Shown here piece by piece: positions 1-8,000 of a DNA stretch of 23,929 bases (its first letter is position 1; each line of letters starts with the position of its first letter). The notes beneath the pieces were generated by a model, which made no database searches, had not been told where the DNA came from, and saw only the letters and a program-made list of their open reading frames with translations. Source of the DNA: Ruminococcus sp. (lineage in GTDB: Bacteria; Bacillota; Clostridia; Oscillospirales; Ruminococcaceae); contig JAMPAO010000033.1 in NCBI GenBank assembly GCA_023667165.1, forward strand, positions 1 to 23,929. Direction: 5' to 3'. The position numbers were made by a program, and so were the translations under genes.

Positions 1-54
1 ATTTTGCAGCAAAAATTATCCTAAAAAAGGCGAATATTGCAGTAAGCAATTCAC

Positions 55-88
55 ATAATAACCGCATTCAAAGCTCTGCGGTTATTAT
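55..88. repeat. 12-bp perfect inverted repeat upstream of the D-lactate dehydrogenase gene
   Basis: The arms at 55-66 (ATAATAACCGCA) and 77-88 (TGCGGTTATTAT) are exact reverse complements with a 10-nt loop. There is no clean T-run on the right, so it is a weak candidate for a terminator of a gene lying left of the window. It could equally be an operator for the downstream gene. It does not match a Rex (TTGTGAA/TTAACAA type) operator. Confidence 0.55.
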
Positions 89-111
89 GCACGAGCGGTT
101 ATAATGCACGA
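78..111 (+). repeat. 17-nt tandem direct repeat, 16/17 identical, just before the ribosome binding site
   Basis: The unit GCGGTTATTATGCACGA at 78-94 is followed at once by GCGGTTATAATGCACGA at 95-111. The single difference (T86 versus A103) creates TATAAT at 100-105, a possible -10 box. No good -35 box lies 16-18 nt upstream of it. The first copy shares its left end with the right arm of the inverted repeat at 55-88. The duplication could carry a regulator site or be a recent tandem duplication. Confidence 0.6.
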
Positions 112-123
112 AAGGAAAAAAAT

Positions 124-1122
124 ATGGAAAAAATTGCATTCTTTGACGCAAAGCCCTACGACATAGACAGCTTTAACAGGCATAATAAAAATTATGAAAT
201 ACACTATTACGAGGACAAGCTCAGTCCGTCGACCGCCGCCCTGGCGCGCGGGCATAAAGCGGTCTGCGCCTTTGTCAACGACAGTATCGGCAAGGAGGTC
301 ATCGACGCGCTTGCCGAAAACGGCACGGAGCTGCTGCTCATGCGCTGCGCGGGATACAACAACATCGATCTGAAATACGCTTCCGGCAAGCTGACCGTTC
401 TCCGTGTTCCCGCCTACTCTCCCTATGCCGTCGCCGAACACGCAATGGCGCTGATCCTGCTGCTCAACCGAAAGGTCCACAAATCCTATATCCGAACAAG
501 GGATTACAATTTCAGCATAAACGGTCTGACAGGCTTCGACCTGCACGGAAAAACGGCGGGCGTTATCGGCACCGGAAAGATAGGGCAGGTCTTTATCGAT
601 ATCTGTCTTGGCTTCAGGATGAACGTCGTTGCCTACGACCCTTACCCCAACGGCGAATTCGCTCAAAGCAGAGGCATATCCTATGTAACGCCCGACGAGC
701 TTTTCGAACGCTCGGATATCATTTCCCTGCACTGCCCCCTCACCCGCGACACAAGGTATATGATCAATCATGACAGCATAAAGAAAATGAAAAGCTCCGC
801 CTTTATCATCAACACCTCCAGAGGCAAGCTAATCGACAGCGAGGCTCTTCTTAAAGCGCTGCGCGAAAAGCGTATAGCCGCTGCGGGACTTGACGTTTAC
901 GAGGAGGAGGCGGACGTTTTTTATGAGGACCGCTCCGGCGATATCATAGACGACGAAACTCTTTCCCTGCTCGTTTCCATGCCCAACGTCATCATAACCT
1001 CTCATCAGGCGTTCCTTACGAGAGAAGCGCTTGACGCCATTTCGGAGGTCACTCTGTCCAATGCCGACGAATTTTTCTCCGGCAAAAAGGAATTTACAAA
1101 TCAGGTGGTATACGGAATGTAA
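124..1122 (+). CDS. D-2-hydroxyacid dehydrogenase, D-lactate dehydrogenase type
   Basis: This 332-aa cytoplasmic NAD-dependent enzyme probably reduces pyruvate to D-lactate, which re-oxidises NADH in fermentation. The substrate-binding half is split around a central Rossmann domain with GVIGTGKIGQ at 147-155. The catalytic triad of the family is present: Arg233 (NTSRGK), Glu262 (LDVYEEE) and His294 (ITSHQAF). The stretch after DVYEEEADVFYED and the length of about 330 residues fit the LdhA/fermentative D-LDH branch better than phosphoglycerate dehydrogenase, which has longer C-terminal regulatory domains. AAAGGA at 112-117 precedes the ATG. The gene is apparently monocistronic, and I see no clear terminator after it. 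A related 2-hydroxyisocaproate dehydrogenase remains possible because substrate choice cannot be read from these motifs. Confidence 0.9.
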   Translation: MEKIAFFDAKPYDIDSFNRHNKNYEIHYYEDKLSPSTAALARGHKAVCAFVNDSIGKEVIDALAENGTELLLMRCAGYNNIDLKYASGKLTVLRVPAYSPYAVAEHAMALILLLNRKVHKSYIRTRDYNFSINGLTGFDLHGKTAGVIGTGKIGQVFIDICLGFRMNVVAYDPYPNGEFAQSRGISYVTPDELFERSDIISLHCPLTRDTRYMINHDSIKKMKSSAFIINTSRGKLIDSEALLKALREKRIAAAGLDVYEEEADVFYEDRSGDIIDDETLSLLVSMPNVIITSHQAFLTREALDAISEVTLSNADEFFSGKKEFTNQVVYGM

Positions 1123-1233
1123 ACCTCCGTCGGGCTGCAGTGGGGTACGCAGGAAACGCGTCTTTGATCCGGTACGTTCCTCCGATTTGTTCACCGCAAA
1201 ATGTGAAAAAATTATAAACGCTGTATAAAAATG
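1123..1233. other. Intergenic stretch after the dehydrogenase gene, no feature found
   Basis: This is the left third of the gap between the dehydrogenase and glgP. I see no hairpin followed by a T-run and no ORF with a ribosome binding site. GGTACG occurs twice (about 1143 and 1171) without a wider repeat. The rest of the 356-bp gap is covered by the promoter and leader RNA entries. Confidence 0.5.
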
Positions 1234-1262
1234 TTGATTTTATCGGGAAAGTGTGTTAAACT
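1234..1262 (+). promoter_or_regulatory. Predicted sigma-A promoter of the glgP leader
   Basis: TTGATT at 1234-1239 is separated by 17 nt from TAAACT at 1257-1262, with a TG at 1254-1255 forming an extended -10. The predicted start is near 1269, just ahead of the helix that closes the leader RNA at 1285, so the whole folded leader would be transcribed. A second weak -10, TATAAC at 1279-1284, would cut off the 5' side of that helix and is less likely. Confidence 0.55.
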
Positions 1263-1284
1263 ATAAATTGTAATTACGTATAAC

Positions 1285-1447
1285 AGACCTCCTCGGAAAC
1301 CGGAGAAGTGCCGAATGACGCAGCAATCTTGTTGTCAGGCAAAGTACGTTTTCCGCAGGAATACTTGGTGTATTACAAGGGAAACTGACAAAGCATTACA
1401 GCAAAAGGGCAGGTCAGGCGGTGCTTCGGAAGTTTCCGAGCAGGTCT
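1285..1447 (+). ncRNA. Highly structured 5' leader RNA of glgP, riboswitch candidate of unrecognised class
   Basis: AGACCT (1285-1290) pairs with AGGTCT (1442-1447). After one C-C mismatch, CTCGGAAAC (1292-1300) pairs with GTTTCCGAG (1432-1440), closing about 130 nt with 15 base pairs. Inside are three hairpins. Hairpin A uses TGCC 1309-1312 with GGCA 1338-1341, then TGAC 1316-1319 with GTCA 1334-1337 and AGCA 1322-1325 with TGTT 1330-1333. Hairpin B uses AAGTA 1342-1346 with TACTT 1362-1366 and TTCC 1351-1354 with GGAA 1358-1361. Hairpin C uses CTGAC 1385-1389 with GTCAG 1413-1417 around a purine-rich loop. The single strands 1367-1384 and 1418-1431 are purine-rich, as in ligand-binding junctions. 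I could not match it to the signature motifs I know for cobalamin, c-di-GMP, c-di-AMP, glycine, lysine, SAM, TPP or T-box leaders. The ligand is unknown. Confidence 0.6.
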
Positions 1448-1473
1448 AATCTATAAGATTTAGGAGGAATCTT
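1448..1473 (+). promoter_or_regulatory. Alternative hairpins around the glgP ribosome binding site
   Basis: AGATT (1456-1460) can pair with AATCT upstream (1448-1452, loop ATA) or with AATCT downstream (1468-1472). The second pairing places the Shine-Dalgarno AGGAGG (1462-1467) in a 7-nt loop. The two folds exclude each other. The upstream AATCT directly abuts the 3' strand of the leader's closing helix. This is the layout of a translational expression platform in which leader folding could decide ribosome access. Confidence 0.55.
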
Positions 1474-1478
1474 GTACA

Positions 1479-3833
1479 ATGGATAAGGCACAGTTTTCGG
1501 CAAAGATCAATGAAAACCTTATGACAGACGCACGCACCGACATAAGCCGCGCAACTCCGCGGCAGCTCCACAGCGCGGTTTCGAGAGCCGTTATGAGCGA
1601 GATCGCCCCCCTGTGGAACAAAAGCGAGGAAAACCACAATTCACGCCGCAGGGCTTATTATCTGTCCGCAGAGTTCCTTATGGGAAGAGCGGTTTTCAAC
1701 AACCTCTACTGCGCGGGTCTTTTGGACGCGGCTAAGGAGATATTCTCCGAAAACGGCGCAGACATTGCCTGCCTGGAGGAGATTGAGGACGCCTCCCTGG
1801 GCAACGGAGGTCTTGGCAGACTTGCCGCCTGCTTCCTCGATTCGGCGGCTGCCTGCGATATCCCTCTCAACGGCTACGGTATCAGATACAAATACGGTCT
1901 TTTCAAGCAGTCTATCGGCAACGGCTTTCAGCAGGAGGCTGCCGACCCTTGGCTGGACTACGGCGACGCGTGGAGCGTAAGGGCGGACGGCGACGCCGTT
2001 ACCGTCGAATTTGCGGATCAGACCGTCAAGGCTGTTCCCTACGATATGCCCATTATCGGATTTGAAAAAAAATCGGTGAACACTCTCAGGCTCTGGCAGG
2101 CTGAAAGCGTTAAAGGCTTCGATTTTTGGAAATTCGACAACCAGGATTATATCGGCGCGTCGGAAAGCGGCATTATGGCGGACGCCATCAACGACGTTCT
2201 CTACCCCAACGACAACACCGAAAAGGGCAGAAGACTCAGACTCAAGCAGCAGTACTTCTTCGTGTCCGCCTCCGTGCAGGATATCGTAAGACGGTACAAG
2301 GCGAAATACGGCGACGATTTTTCCCATTTCGCGGAAAGCTATGCGATACAGCTCAATGATACGCACCCCACGGTGGCTATCCCCGAGCTTATCAGAATAT
2401 TCATGTTCAAGGAGGGAATGTCCTTCGCAGAGGCGTTCGGCATTGCCCAAAAGACCTGCAATTACACAAATCACACCGTTCTGGGAGAAGCCTTGGAAAA
2501 ATGGGACATCGAGCTGTTCAAGGGCGTTATCCCCACGGTTTACGAAATCGTACTGATGATAAACGAGCATCTGAAAAAGTATCTCAAGTCTATCGGTCAG
2601 AGTGAGGAGCAGATAAATTCCAAGCTGATAGTGGACGGCGGCGTTATCCATATGGCAAGAATGGCTATATTCGGCTCGTCCCATACAAACGGCGTTGCAC
2701 AGCTCCATACCGATATCCTTAAAAACGACGTTCTCAAGGACTGGTACGAGATATTCCCCGACCGGTTCCAGAACAAAACAAACGGCATTACCCCCAGAAG
2801 ATGGCTGGGTCTTTGCAATCCGGAGCTTTCCGCGCTCATCACCGAGAAGATCGGCGGCGGCTGGGAAACGGATCTGGACAGGCTGTCCGAGCTGAAAAAA
2901 TTCGTGGACGATCAGGATACCGTCAACCGCTTCATGGAGATAAAACGCCGCAAGAAGGAGCAGCTCTGCGCTTATATCAAGGAGCATGAGGGCATAGAGC
3001 TTTCTCCCGATTTTGTGTTCGATATCCAGGTAAAGCGTCTGCACGAGTACAAAAGGCAGCTCCTTAACGCTTTCTCCATCGTAGACCTGTATTTCCAGAT
3101 CAAGGACGGCAAGCTGCCCGATCTTCAGCCGACCGCGTTCATCTTCGGCGCAAAGGCGGCTCCCGCTTACCGCAGAGCCAAGGGAATAATCAAGTATATC
3201 AACGAGATAGCGAAGATGATAAACGGCGATCCCGCCGTAAACGGCAAGCTGAAGGTCATCTTTGTTCAGAACTACAACGTTTCTTACGCGGAAAAGCTGA
3301 TCCCCGCAGCAGATATTTCCGAGCAGATCTCCACAGCGGGACTTGAAGCCTCCGGTACGGGCAATATGAAATTCATGCTCAACGGAGCGGTCACACTGGG
3401 AACATACGACGGCGCAAACGTGGAGATAGTGGAGGAAGCCGGCTGGGAAAACGAATATATATTCGGCGCAAGAGTGGAGGAGCTGGACGCGGTACGTCCC
3501 ACCTACAATCCCAGAGAGAAGATCTACTACAAAAACGAGCGCGTAAAGCGCGTGGTAAACACCCTTGTGGACAGCACCTTCAACGACGGCGACACGGGAA
3601 TGTTCGGCGAGCTGTTCAACTCGCTCATCAACGGCGCAAGCTGGCACAAGCCGGATAATTATTTCCTGCTCACGGATCTGGAGGGTTATGTCGACACCAA
3701 GCTGCGCGCTCTCTACGATTACAAGAACAGGAACGTTTTCAGCAAGAAGTGCTGGATGAATATTGCAAGCGCGGGCAAATTCTCCTCCGACAGAACGGTA
3801 AAGCAGTACGCGGAGGAGCTTTGGAAGCTCTGA
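1479..3833 (+). CDS. glgP: Glycogen/maltodextrin phosphorylase
   Basis: This 784-aa cytoplasmic GT35 enzyme splits terminal alpha-1,4-glucosyl units of glycogen or maltodextrin with phosphate to give glucose-1-phosphate. The N-terminal domain has YYLSAEFLMGR and EDASLGNGGLGRLA. The C-terminal domain has the pyridoxal phosphate signature EASGTGNMKFMLNG, with the cofactor lysine at residue 631, followed by GTYDGANVEI. The length is slightly below the 800-840 residues of many homologues but the domains are complete. The start is fixed by AGGAGG at 1462-1467, with 11 nt to ATG. It stands alone, without other glycogen genes beside it, and is preceded by an unusual folded leader that may control translation. 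Glycogen versus maltodextrin preference cannot be decided from sequence alone. Confidence 0.96.
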   Translation: MDKAQFSAKINENLMTDARTDISRATPRQLHSAVSRAVMSEIAPLWNKSEENHNSRRRAYYLSAEFLMGRAVFNNLYCAGLLDAAKEIFSENGADIACLEEIEDASLGNGGLGRLAACFLDSAAACDIPLNGYGIRYKYGLFKQSIGNGFQQEAADPWLDYGDAWSVRADGDAVTVEFADQTVKAVPYDMPIIGFEKKSVNTLRLWQAESVKGFDFWKFDNQDYIGASESGIMADAINDVLYPNDNTEKGRRLRLKQQYFFVSASVQDIVRRYKAKYGDDFSHFAESYAIQLNDTHPTVAIPELIRIFMFKEGMSFAEAFGIAQKTCNYTNHTVLGEALEKWDIELFKGVIPTVYEIVLMINEHLKKYLKSIGQSEEQINSKLIVDGGVIHMARMAIFGSSHTNGVAQLHTDILKNDVLKDWYEIFPDRFQNKTNGITPRRWLGLCNPELSALITEKIGGGWETDLDRLSELKKFVDDQDTVNRFMEIKRRKKEQLCAYIKEHEGIELSPDFVFDIQVKRLHEYKRQLLNAFSIVDLYFQIKDGKLPDLQPTAFIFGAKAAPAYRRAKGIIKYINEIAKMINGDPAVNGKLKVIFVQNYNVSYAEKLIPAADISEQISTAGLEASGTGNMKFMLNGAVTLGTYDGANVEIVEEAGWENEYIFGARVEELDAVRPTYNPREKIYYKNERVKRVVNTLVDSTFNDGDTGMFGELFNSLINGASWHKPDNYFLLTDLEGYVDTKLRALYDYKNRNVFSKKCWMNIASAGKFSSDRTVKQYAEELWKL

Positions 3834-3874
3834 TGTTTCAAAGCTCTGTTTATAACGGTTCGGCAAGACGAATA

Positions 3875-3921
3875 AAAAAAGCGGTCACGGCGATGTAAAA
3901 AATCGCCGTGACCGCTTTTTT
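3875..3921. terminator. Bidirectional intrinsic terminator between glgP and the converging minus-strand genes
   Basis: The 14-bp perfect stem 3881-3894 / 3902-3915 (GCGGTCACGGCGAT and its complement) has a 7-nt loop. It is flanked by six A on the left and six T on the right, so it makes a U-tract in either direction. It ends glgP rightwards and the minus-strand small membrane protein gene leftwards. Confidence 0.92.
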
Positions 3922-3986
3922 GCCGGCATAACAAAACAGACGGGAACGCATATCAAGCCGCAGGCTCGATACCTTGCCCGAAGCCG

Positions 3987-4397
3987 CTATTCCGAGGCGT
4001 TGTTGGCTTTCATGGTATCGTAGGCCTTCTGCTCGAAAAAGCCGTCCAGCTTGTCCTTTGAAATGGAATAGCCGCTGCCCGTCCTTATATACTCCTCTAT
4101 ATCGCCGTTGGCGATAGCCGTGGTTATCTCGTCCTCGGACATATTGAGGTACAGCGCCGCCTCCTTGACGGTAAAATACTCCTTTGGGATGCCGCTGCTC
4201 ACCGTAAGCGAAGCGGGGGAGTTAAAGGTTGATGTAAACGTCTGATTTTTCACTTCCTCCGTAAGCTTTTTAAGCGAGCCGGATACCGATACTCCCGCTA
4301 TTATTATGCTTATTCCCAATATAAGCGCCGCGGTGATAACGGCTGCGGAGTTTGCCGATCTGGGCTGCGGTCTGCGCTGAGGCTGTCTTTGATCCAT
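3987..4397 (-). CDS. Small single-pass membrane protein with excisionase/MerR-like helix-turn-helix domain
   Basis: This is a 136-aa protein of unknown function. Residues 1-13 are basic (MDQRQPQRRPQPR) and are followed by one hydrophobic segment at about 17-40. A short linker rich in Ser and Thr leads to a domain at about 74-120 that starts YFTVKEAALYLNMSEDEI, the pattern of the excisionase/MerR-like HTH_17 fold. By the positive-inside rule the N-terminus stays in the cytoplasm and the helix-turn-helix-like domain lies outside. That argues against classical DNA binding and for a protein-binding or peptidoglycan-related role. Alternatively the topology is reversed. AAAGGA lies about 10 nt before the ATG at 4397. 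It follows the 171-aa gene by 96 nt on the same strand and ends at the shared terminator. Confidence 0.8.
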   Translation of the reverse strand: MDQRQPQRRPQPRSANSAAVITAALILGISIIIAGVSVSGSLKKLTEEVKNQTFTSTFNSPASLTVSSGIPKEYFTVKEAALYLNMSEDEITTAIANGDIEEYIRTGSGYSISKDKLDGFFEQKAYDTMKANNASE

Positions 4398-4444
4398 TTT
4401 TCATCAATCCTTTACTGTTATTGAATTTACGCCCTGTTCTCACG

Positions 4445-4459
4445 GACCGCCCGGCGGTC
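4445..4459. repeat. 15-nt GC-rich palindrome between two minus-strand genes
   Basis: GACCGCC and GGCGGTC are perfect complements around one C. As RNA it forms a five-pair stem with a 5-nt loop but has no following U-run on the minus strand. It could be a weak terminator after the 171-aa gene or a regulator site for the small membrane protein gene. I could find no promoter with two good boxes in this gap. Confidence 0.35.
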
Positions 4460-4493
4460 TTATGCAAGGACGGTTTTTTTACTGCGGCGGATC

Positions 4494-5009
4494 TCAAAAA
4501 AATCTGCCGTTTCTTATCAGATTTATCATATTCATGAGCGCCTGTCTGTCGGTATCAAGACCGTCGGCAAGGTATTCCTCCGCTTTTCTTCGACGGTCGT
4601 TGAATATATCCGCAAATCCCTTTCCGGCGGGAATATGCTCGTCGCCGCTCCGATCGCTTCTCAGGCGGAAAAACGCCTTTTCCGTTTCCGCAAGCCTTAT
4701 CCGCTCCCCGATATACTCGTCGAGAGAGGCGCAAAGCTCTCTGTATTCCTCGCCGCTGAATTTGCCGCAGGCGAACGCCGTATCGAGCCGCTTGGCGATC
4801 CCTCCCGCGTGCTCCGCAAGCTGTACGTCGTCCGGCCGGTCCGGATCCCCCGTGATACGGTAATATCCCGCAGAACGGAACAGGGCGTCTATGCTCGACA
4901 TATCGTACGCTTCTCCGCCGCCGTCCTCCTCCGAAAGAGGACCGTACCTGTCCGCGTCGCCGGAAAGTATCCGCATAAGCTCCCGGGGACTTACACTTGT
5001 AATATTCAT
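4494..5009 (-). CDS. Uncharacterised 171-aa protein encoded directly after addA
   Basis: I do not recognise this protein. It has no transmembrane segment, no signal peptide and no obvious nucleotide-binding motif. It is rich in charged residues and looks largely helical, with conspicuous blocks ITSVSPRELMRILSGDADRY near the N-terminus and GIAKRLDTAFACGKFSGEEY in the middle. The ATG at 5009 is chosen over a TTG seven codons upstream because AAGGAGG sits immediately before it at good spacing. This start lies 10 nt after the addA stop codon, so the two genes are probably co-translated. Linkage suggests, but does not prove, a role connected to AddA. Confidence 0.75.
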   Translation of the reverse strand: MNITSVSPRELMRILSGDADRYGPLSEEDGGGEAYDMSSIDALFRSAGYYRITGDPDRPDDVQLAEHAGGIAKRLDTAFACGKFSGEEYRELCASLDEYIGERIRLAETEKAFFRLRSDRSGDEHIPAGKGFADIFNDRRRKAEEYLADGLDTDRQALMNMINLIRNGRFF

Positions 5010-5019
5010 CCGCCCCTCC

Positions 5020-8000
5020 TTAGAGGTCAAGAGTTATTTCTCTGCCCAGTGCAAACGAGTACAGGCAGCATTTTTTTACGGGACTGTCAAGGATAAGGGA
5101 CAAAGCCTTTTTATACAGATAAAGCTGCCTGCCGTAACGCTGCGACAGTATCTCGGCGGTAACGTTCCTGTCGGTCTTGTAATCGACCAGCACGAAACCG
5201 TCCCCCTCCCTGAACACGCAGTCGGCAACTCCCTGAAGCATTCCCTCACTGTTATTATATACCATTAATTCGCTATCGTCAAGATTTATTTCGGAAATTT
5301 TCACTAAAAATTTCTTTTCCCTGTATATTTCGGGTGAACTCATCATTCTGCGGCAAAGTCCGCTTTCGAGAAAACGCACTATCATATCCTCCCCGACGCA
5401 TTCCGCCTGAGCGGGGGTGATAAGTCCCTTTCCGCACAGCCGGCGGCATTCCCCGCGTATTTTTTCCGAAATATCCGTCCTGTCCTTATACAAGGGCGTT
5501 ATGTCGGCGTACTGCATAAAGCTGTGAACAGCCGTTCCCGCGTCGGCTGCGGAGATCCCCTCCGGCAGGCGGCGGCGCCGGTAATTTTCACTGTCCTCGG
5601 TAAATAAATATACGGGAACGAGATCGTGCGCTCCGGATATCTCGCTTACGGTCAGCTTTGCCGCCGTGTCCGCAAGGGTCAGGTCGTAGCTGCGGGAGAT
5701 ATTCTCTCTGAACAGCTCCGCCGCAGTTTCGTCATAATCCGCAGCCTGCCCGGAGCCGCTTTCCGTCCGCTCAGAGCCGTCCCCGTCCAACAGGGGAACG
5801 CCCTTTACGACAACGGCGCGCGCGCCGCCCTTTACAAGAACGCCCTCCCCGCTTTCACGGAAAAGAGAAAGAGCAACGTCCAGCCAGTCAGCCATGGATC
5901 TGCCCGCGTTTACTGCGGTATCCTGCTTTTCCCTCCGCGCCGATACCATGGCAAGTATTTTTTCCCTGCGGCTCAAAGCCTTTTCGTCGGTGCGCCTTGT
6001 TATGAACAGCTTGTACTTTGCACGGGTAAGGGCGACGTACAGCAGCATCATTTCCTCGTCGCGCTGAGCCTTTCGTACGGCTATGCTTACGGCTTTCCGA
6101 GGGAACGACTCGTATGCCGTGAGCCTGTCGGGATCGCCTATCCTGAACGCCGCGCCGTATTTCGAAGCAAATACCGTTCTTTTGCCCGCGTCGGAAACGT
6201 TAAATTCCGTCCATGTACTGCACAGGAAAACAAAGGGATATTCCAGTCCCTTTGAACGGTGGATGGTCTTGACCGACACCGCGTCTGCGCCCGAAGCTCC
6301 TCCCGCCGCGTTCAGATCCTTTCCCGACGCCGCCATGCCGTTTATACGGGCGATCCAGCCCGCCAGCCCGCCGGAGCCGCCGGCGTCGTGCTCTGCGGCG
6401 TATACTTTCAGCAGCCGCAGATTTGCCCTGCGTGACGCGCCGTCGGGATATATGTTCATCAAAGCCATAAGATCGGTTTTGTCGTAAATATGCTCTATAA
6501 GCTCCTCCGTACCGTGGGAAGCCGCATATTCCCGCAGCTCCCCGAAGATATCCCTGAACCTTGCGCACTGTCCGTAAAGTCTTTTAGGACTGCTTTCATC
6601 TGCGCATATCTCAAGGATATCGCTGAAAACGCTTTGGCTTTTTTTCAGCCTGAGCCTTGCCATATCCTCTGCGGTGAACATAAACATCGGCGACATAAGC
6701 ACGCTTGCAAGAGGTATGTCCAGCGTCGGATTGTCTATGCATCTGAGCAGGTTTATCACCGCCGATATCTCCCGTGAGGAAAGAAAGCCGCTTTCCGCCG
6801 CGCCCTCCGCAGGGATACCGTTCCTTTCCAGGCAGTCGATGAGAGCGCCGTTGGCTGACGTTCTTGTAAGTATGCATATATCCGAGGGCAGGACTTTTCT
6901 TTCGCCGTTCCCGTCCCTTATTACGCCCGTTTCCAGCAGGCGCTTTATCCTTTCGGCAACGCACTGCGCCTGTATCTCCGAAACGTCCCCGTCCTCCGGT
7001 ACGGGGGGCAGGTCTATTATTTCCGTTTCTCCGAGATCGTCGGGGATATCCGAACCCTTGACCAGCCGTTCCGCCTCTCCGTAATCGACCCCTCCGCATC
7101 GCGCCGACATTATGGGATCGAACACCGCATTTACGAAGTCCACCACATGGCGGGAGCTGCGGAAATTTTTATTGAGCACGATCCTTGCGGGTTCACGGCT
7201 CCCGTTCTCCGAATAATCCTCGCCCGCGTTTATATTGGCGAGGAATATCTCCGGATCCGCGCTGCGGAAACGGTAGATCGACTGCTTAACGTCGCCCACG
7301 GCAAAGAAATTCGTTCCGGGTCTGTCTGCGCCGCCGTCCCTCGAGATCATTCGGAAAATAAGCTCCTGCACGGCTGTGGAGTCCTGAAATTCGTCTATCA
7401 TAACTATGGAAAAGCTCTCGGAAAGGCTTTGCGCCAGAGCGGTCTTTTCTATACTTCCGTCGGGCAGACGGCTGCAAAGAAGACGGCAGGCAAGCTGCTC
7501 GGCGTCGGAAAAGCCGAGAGCGTTTTTTTCGTCCTTTATCCTTTTTTCCTCCGCCATGATATCCTTTATAAGCGCGAAAAGCTTTTCGCATATTTCGGCG
7601 TGTATGATGTAATCTCCCTTTATATCGCCGTATGTAAATTCCCCGCAGCATTTGGAAAGGATATCCCTGTACTGCTTCCTTTTATCCGCGGCGGCGTTTA
7701 TAAGCTCCCCGTCGAATTCACAGTCGGTCTTTGTCCCGCCGTCCTTATAGCTGCCGCTTTTGTAGAAAATTATCTTGCCGAATTCCGGAATAAGGCTGCC
7801 GGAAAATATAAGGCTCGGATCCTGCGCCGCTCTGTCGGCGATATCCGTGACATTATCGCGCTCCGCCCTGAGCAGCTCGATGTTTTTTCTTATTTTGTCA
7901 ATTTTCAGTCCCTCGTCCCCGCAGATCTCCGTGATCTCCGACAGGCATTCCTCCGCAAGCACGGCGGCACGGGCGATCCGCTCGGCGCAGTCCGCCGTAT

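Noticed and set aside
55..123. Rex redox-repressor operator upstream of the lactate dehydrogenase gene
   Set aside because: The inverted repeat ATAATAACCGCA does not match the Rex consensus.
1260..1480. glgP leader as a cobalamin, c-di-GMP, c-di-AMP, lysine, glycine, SAM or T-box element
   Set aside because: The conserved cores I know for these classes are not present, so no class name was assigned. A covariance search could overturn this.
1641..3866. 741-codon open frame on the minus strand opposite glgP
   Set aside because: It is antisense to an unmistakable glycogen phosphorylase, has no recognisable domain and no ribosome binding site. Long antisense frames are expected where codon bias disfavors stops.
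3987..4397. Excisionase-like domain as evidence of a mobile element
   Set aside because: There is no integrase, transposase, relaxase or attachment site nearby, and the protein is membrane-anchored.
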